DNA from: an uncultured Acetobacteroides sp.
Lineage (GTDB): Bacteria > Bacteroidota > Bacteroidia > Bacteroidales > ZOR0009
Direction of reading: 5' to 3'
Assembly (NCBI RefSeq): GCF_963678165.1
Contig: NZ_OY782755.1
Coordinates: 2,418,001-2,482,000 of the forward strand
DNA length: 64,000 nucleotides
The position numbers and the translations under genes are program-made. A model generated the notes under the pieces. It was not told the DNA's origin. It saw only the letters and a list, made by a program, of their open reading frames with translations, and searched no databases. Positions 60,151 through 64,000 of the stretch are shown here, piece after piece; position 1 is the first letter of the stretch; each line of letters begins with the position of its first letter.

Positions 60151-62607
60151 CTATCTCCCCGCCCCTTCGTTCCGATCCTTGCTGCTACTTGGCTTAACAT
60201 CGTCGTTGCTAATTCCGCGCTGGGCTTTCTTAACGGCTTGCCCCATCTTGCCGAAGCGGTAGCTGATTGCAAGCTGAAGCACCCGTGCCTCCCGTCGGTT
60301 TTCGCTAACGGAGGAGAAGGTGGCTCCTTCGGCATATCTCCTAGAGGTGTAATATCTCTTGAAAGGATTTTGCACGGAGATGGCTGCGTTGAACTTTCGA
60401 TCAAGGAAGTCCCTGCTAAGGGTGAACCCGTGATAGGTGTAGGATGACCATCTGGCTTGGAGCTCCATCGATCCATTTCCATACTCTCCGAAGCCCGAAA
60501 GGGTAAAGCCTTTGGCAAAGCACCATCTGAAGCTACCGCTAATACTTTTGGTCCACCCGCTGCTTTCCATTTTCTCGCCCGACGATCCGCTCCTGTAGGT
60601 GTTGTACTCTACGGATGGTACTAGGCTAATGGACAGCTTAGCGGAGGGGGTAACCGATCCGTAGAATGAGGCGCCATAGGTGCTGCTGCGCCCCCTGTTT
60701 CGGTAGGTTTGAACCTGCACGCCGGTGGGTAGCGTAAATATTAGCGTTTGGATGGCGCTGCTGCTTTGGCGAGCATAGAGGCTGAAGTCGAACTTAAGCT
60801 TGCCGGTGAAGTAGCTATAGCCGCAGTCGACGGAGTTCACCTTTTCGGCTTTCAGGTTTGGGTATCCGTAGGATATATACTTGGGATTTTTGTCGTCGAT
60901 GTAGGGGTTAAGGTACTCGATGCCGGGGCGCTGCAGGCGCTGGGTGTACGAAATCCTGATGCTGCTGGCTTCGCTGAGGTGGTACGCCACGCTTGCATAG
61001 GGAATGAGGTCGGTTTGGCGGTTGCTGAATGAGGTGTCCGCCACCTGCTTAAACGAGGCATCGGTATAGGCACCTTCGAGCCTTAAGCCAGCCTTGACCG
61101 AGATCGTTTTAAGCTTAAGGAGGTAGCCTAGGTAGCCAGCAGCAATGCTTTGGGTGTAGCTTAAGTCGTTGCTGCGCGAGGGGTTGGGCTCCCACTCCTT
61201 GGCGGTGGTGCTGTAGGTGTAGCAGCTTACGTCGCTCGGATTGGTTCGTAGGATGTACTTTACGCCTGCCTCGTATAGGCTGTTTTTGTTGATGGGGTTA
61301 ACGAAATCGAGCTGGAAGGTGTTCTCGTAGGAGCCTGCCGTATTCTTCGACCTGGTAAGAGACGAGCCGTAGCTAATATCGCCAGTGATATCGTTGGTGT
61401 AGCTAGCCTCTTGGGGGGTATAGTCGAATTTGTAGGAGATGGTTAGCAGCTTATCGGGCTTCCGGTACGAACGCTGGTAGTCGACATTCCCTGTTATTGA
61501 AGCCCAATCGTTTTTAGCATAGCTGTCGGTTGTAAAGCGCTGCGTAAGCCCACTTGTGGCGGAATAGGCAGCGGTTGAGGAGTACGAATCAATTTTCCAC
61601 ACGCTTTTATAGCAGATAAAGGAGGCGCTTATGAGGTTCAGCGAGTCTATTTCGTAGCTGAACTCTCCGCTGAGGTAGTCGGCAGCGCCATGGCGCTTGG
61701 CGCTCCCCTCCCCAACCGTTAACCGATAGTCTTCGCTACCGAAATTGCTTAGGGTAGAGTGGCTCTGCGATGCGGGAAACCTCCAGCAGCCATGCCCGTA
61801 GTTCATCGAAAACGCAAACTTCCCAAGCGTAGCCGTTGCGTATAGGTGCCTCATATATCCGTCCAAGTTATCGAGGCGAAACAGGAGGCTCCCCGAAAAG
61901 CCCGATAACCCTTTTTTGCTGGTGATGATGTTGATGATGCCGCCAATCCCCTCGGCGCTGTACTTGGACGATGGGTTGGTGATCACCTCGATGCTCCTGA
62001 TGCTGCTGGCCGGCATGGCCTTGAGCACATCCTTTGCGTTAGCCGACATCAAGGCCGACTCCTTGCCGTTGACGAGGATTTTGTAGCTGCTGGCACCTTT
62101 AAGCTTGATGTTATCCTCGCCGTCAACCGTAAGCAAAGGCACCTTACGCATCATGTCTAGCGCGGTTAAGGTCTGCGATTCGGGGTCGGCATCGGTATTG
62201 TACGAGATCTTGTCCACATCGATCTTTACCAGCTGCTTTTGGGCCTGAACAACCACCTGGTCGATCTTCGTGGATAGCTCGCTCATCGTAATGGAACCGA
62301 GATTTTCCTTGGCTTTGGCGCCCGCCAAGAATTTTACCGTTACGGGTTTATAGCCAACTGCAGAAATAACCACCTCGCCTCTAAGGTTCTCCTTAAGCGA
62401 AAACTCGAATGCGCCACTGGCATCGGCGGCTAACCGCTTTAGCACCTTACTCTGCGAGTCCTGAACCGTAACGGTTACAAATGGAACGCCTTTTCGTGAA
62501 AGAGAATCAACGACTTTTCCTGAAATGAGCGTAGAGACCGAATCGCCAAAGGTGCGTAGCGGGAACGCCCCAGCGAGAAGCAGAAAAACGAAAAAGAACC
62601 GACACAT
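60151..62607 (-). CDS. Outer-membrane beta-barrel protein with CarboxypepD_reg-like domain (TonB receptor-like)
   Basis: 818 residues. Signal peptide MCRFFFVFLLLAGAFPLRTF, then a CarboxypepD_reg-like domain (TLISGKVVDSLSRKGVPFVT), a plug domain (KISYNTDADPESQTLTALDM, RSIEVITNPSSKYSAEGIGG) and a beta-barrel of the OMP_b-brl_3 type (YASVAYHLSEASSIRISYTQ, LNPYIDDKNPKYISYGYPNL). It probably forms a gated outer-membrane channel; there is no SusD partner, so the ligand is unknown. Tail VKKAQRGISNDDVKPSSSKD lies after the last strand and is shared with the paralogue upstream. Confidence 0.88.
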   Translation of the reverse strand: MCRFFFVFLLLAGAFPLRTFGDSVSTLISGKVVDSLSRKGVPFVTVTVQDSQSKVLKRLAADASGAFEFSLKENLRGEVVISAVGYKPVTVKFLAGAKAKENLGSITMSELSTKIDQVVVQAQKQLVKIDVDKISYNTDADPESQTLTALDMMRKVPLLTVDGEDNIKLKGASSYKILVNGKESALMSANAKDVLKAMPASSIRSIEVITNPSSKYSAEGIGGIINIITSKKGLSGFSGSLLFRLDNLDGYMRHLYATATLGKFAFSMNYGHGCWRFPASQSHSTLSNFGSEDYRLTVGEGSAKRHGAADYLSGEFSYEIDSLNLISASFICYKSVWKIDSYSSTAAYSATSGLTQRFTTDSYAKNDWASITGNVDYQRSYRKPDKLLTISYKFDYTPQEASYTNDITGDISYGSSLTRSKNTAGSYENTFQLDFVNPINKNSLYEAGVKYILRTNPSDVSCYTYSTTAKEWEPNPSRSNDLSYTQSIAAGYLGYLLKLKTISVKAGLRLEGAYTDASFKQVADTSFSNRQTDLIPYASVAYHLSEASSIRISYTQRLQRPGIEYLNPYIDDKNPKYISYGYPNLKAEKVNSVDCGYSYFTGKLKFDFSLYARQSSSAIQTLIFTLPTGVQVQTYRNRGRSSTYGASFYGSVTPSAKLSISLVPSVEYNTYRSGSSGEKMESSGWTKSISGSFRWCFAKGFTLSGFGEYGNGSMELQARWSSYTYHGFTLSRDFLDRKFNAAISVQNPFKRYYTSRRYAEGATFSSVSENRREARVLQLAISYRFGKMGQAVKKAQRGISNDDVKPSSSKDRNEGAGR

Positions 62608-62756
62608 GATTATGCTATTTGGGGTTATTCGTTAAAAACATCCGTACAAACCTCTAGCATTCCATGCTTAGTTTCAACTTTAATCGATATACGCCCATTA
62701 TTTGCCGATGAAGCAGGAGGCTTGGATGATCTTCCCGAAAACAGGACGGCTTAAAC

Positions 62757-62792
62757 AGCAAAAACGGGAATCCCTCAGTTGGGATTCCCGTT
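62757..62792 (-). terminator. Terminator of the second beta-barrel gene
   Basis: AACGGGAATCCC (62763-62774) and GGGATTCCCGTT (62781-62792), then five Ts on the minus strand, so the two paralogues are separate transcripts. Confidence 0.9.
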
Positions 62793-62838
62793 CTTTTATC
62801 ATAGTGATGTGTCGGTATAAATCGGGTAGTTAGGCAGA

Positions 62839-64000
62839 CTAGTTGCCACCGCCGCCGTTACCGCCTTTGCTGCCGCCACTCTTAACGTCGTCGTTATTGA
62901 TGCCGCGCTGAGCCTTCTTAACCATGGCGCCCATCTTACCGAAGCGGTAGCTGATGCCGAAGCTAAAGGTGCGGTTAAGGGATCGATTCTCGTTGTGCGA
63001 GCTGAAGGTATCATCCCTCATATCAGACTTCCAGGTTCTGTACTCCTGGAAAGGATTGCTTACCGAAATGCTCACGTTCATCTTGCTCTTGAGTAAATCC
63101 TTTCGGAGGCTAACTCCATTGTAGAAGAATCCTTTTGATTTTCCCTGAAGCTGCAGCCAGCCGGTACTTCCGCCGCCGTAGGTCGATAGCGAAAGCCCCT
63201 TTATGATGGTCCAGCGAATCGATCCGCCCATGTAGGTTTCCCATCCTTCCTTACGGAGCTTTTCGCCGTTGCTATTGCGCTCCATAATGGAGTAGGAAGT
63301 CTCGCCGTGTATATCGAGCGATAGAATTGACCAAGGACGGTAGGAGCCGTACAGGTTTCCCCCAAAGGAGTTGTTGATGCCGCTATTCTCGTAGGTTTGA
63401 ACCTGAACACCATCGCTGCGCACGGAGATAATGCTTTGGATGGCGTTATCATTCAAACGCGTCGACAGACCTGCTTCGAGGTTTGCTTTTCCGCTAAAGT
63501 AGCTGTAGCTGATATCGAAGGCGTTAACCTTTTCCGTCTTTAGGTTAGGGTTACCGTAGGATATCATTTTAGGCTTGGAGTCGTCGACGTAAGGGTTGAG
63601 GTACCAGATGCCGGGACGCTGCAGGCGCTGGGTGTAGTTGAACTTCACGCTGCTAGATTCCGCTAGCTTGTAGGAGAGGGTGAAGTAGGGAACCACATCC
63701 GTTACGTTATTGTTGAATGGGGTTTTGGTAGCAACACCCTGCTTAGAGTTGGCATCGGTGTAGGCACCTTCGAGCCTGAAGCCCGTTTTGAGCGATACCT
63801 TCTTCATCTTGTACAGGTAACCGGCATAGGCGGCAACAATGTTCTGGGTGTAGGTAAGCTTATTATAGCGGGTAGGGTCGTCAACCCAATCGCTATTTAC
63901 GAAGTTGTAGTAGTCCGTTTCGCTGGGGTTGGTGCGTAGGATATACTTGGTGCCCACCTCATACTGGTGCCTTTCGGTGATGGGGTTAACGAAGTCGACC
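62839..64000 (-). CDS. Outer-membrane beta-barrel protein, paralogue (partial, N-terminus outside the window)
   Basis: 387 codons of the C-terminal barrel are visible and the frame is open at base 64000, so the start lies to the right of the window. It matches the neighbour at 60151 along its whole length: YEVGTKYILRTNPSETDYYN against YEAGVKYILRTNPSDVSCYT, QRLQRPGIWYLNPYVDDSKP against QRLQRPGIEYLNPYIDDKNP, and the tail VKKAQRGINNDDV. The Gly-rich end (GGSKGGNGGGGN) differs. Same likely role as a ligand-gated outer-membrane channel. Tandem duplication with later divergence is inferred. Confidence 0.87.
   Translation of the reverse strand, partial: VDFVNPITERHQYEVGTKYILRTNPSETDYYNFVNSDWVDDPTRYNKLTYTQNIVAAYAGYLYKMKKVSLKTGFRLEGAYTDANSKQGVATKTPFNNNVTDVVPYFTLSYKLAESSSVKFNYTQRLQRPGIWYLNPYVDDSKPKMISYGNPNLKTEKVNAFDISYSYFSGKANLEAGLSTRLNDNAIQSIISVRSDGVQVQTYENSGINNSFGGNLYGSYRPWSILSLDIHGETSYSIMERNSNGEKLRKEGWETYMGGSIRWTIIKGLSLSTYGGGSTGWLQLQGKSKGFFYNGVSLRKDLLKSKMNVSISVSNPFQEYRTWKSDMRDDTFSSHNENRSLNRTFSFGISYRFGKMGAMVKKAQRGINNDDVKSGGSKGGNGGGGN

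Overview
The window is a chromosomal segment of a fermentative member of the Bacteroidota, most likely of the Bacteroidales. I base this on the TTG-N19..22-TAnnTTTG promoters (clearest before the tRNA genes), weak or absent Shine-Dalgarno sequences, outer-membrane beta-barrel proteins with a CarboxypepD_reg-like domain, DUF5020 and DUF6913 proteins, a NUDIX-type XylR, and tRNA genes without an encoded CCA end. I cannot name the genus. Most genes look like core genome with about balanced GC; the clear foreign signals are one AT-rich orphan gene, one intact IS256-family element and IS-end relics.

Layout. 1-0.9 kb: start of hisG behind a complete attenuation leader (a peptide with five His codons, then a terminator). 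0.9-2.5 kb: SlyD-like FKBP and an SDR. 2.7-8.0 kb: acid-forming energy genes, ptb-ptb-buk and pta-ackA, split by a terminator and a promoter. 8.3-11.2 kb: a large FAD/Fe-S 2-hydroxyacid dehydrogenase. 11.9-16.6 kb: MaoC hydratase, DPP III-family peptidase, an unknown secreted protein, a SpoU methyltransferase, HU, then tRNA-Ser. 17.1-22.4 kb: xylose locus xylR-xylB-xylA-xylE. 23.05-24.49 kb: IS256-family element with an 8-bp target duplication, inserted into a tandem array. 24.5-33.3 kb: a second sugar locus (AraC regulator; divergent MFS porter, DUF5107-TPR protein, GH2 enzyme). 33.4-35.4 kb: variable zone with the AT-rich gene, degenerate direct repeats, an IS relic and two arrays around a 2'-5' RNA ligase-like gene. 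35.5-45.1 kb: DUF5020 protein, TPR protein, dihydroorotate dehydrogenase-like protein, gltD, gltB. 46.5-52.2 kb: ligA-DUF6913-dapA and a divergent RSH (relA/spoT-type) gene. 52.8-59.4 kb: AsmA-like protein, two tRNA-Leu genes, DPP IV, AlkD-like protein. 60.2-64 kb: two paralogous outer-membrane beta-barrel proteins, the second cut by the window edge.

The most unusual feature is a set of eight intergenic tandem arrays (2.5, 11.2, 22.8, 34.1, 35.1, 46.1, 52.3 and 59.4 kb). Their units differ in sequence from array to array, yet all repeat every 21 bp or about 41 bp, that is close to two or four DNA helical turns, and most units carry a small dyad. In the array after the RSH gene the dyads change in a compensatory way between units, which points to a conserved hairpin. 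One array is split by the IS256-family element, and three others lie beside sequences resembling one end of that element. I know of no named system that matches.

Metabolic picture: xylose and other plant-type sugars enter by MFS porters; acetyl-CoA and butyryl-CoA-type thioesters are drained to acetate and butyrate (or branched acids) with ATP formation; ammonia is assimilated by GltBD; peptides are handled by DPP III and DPP IV family enzymes.
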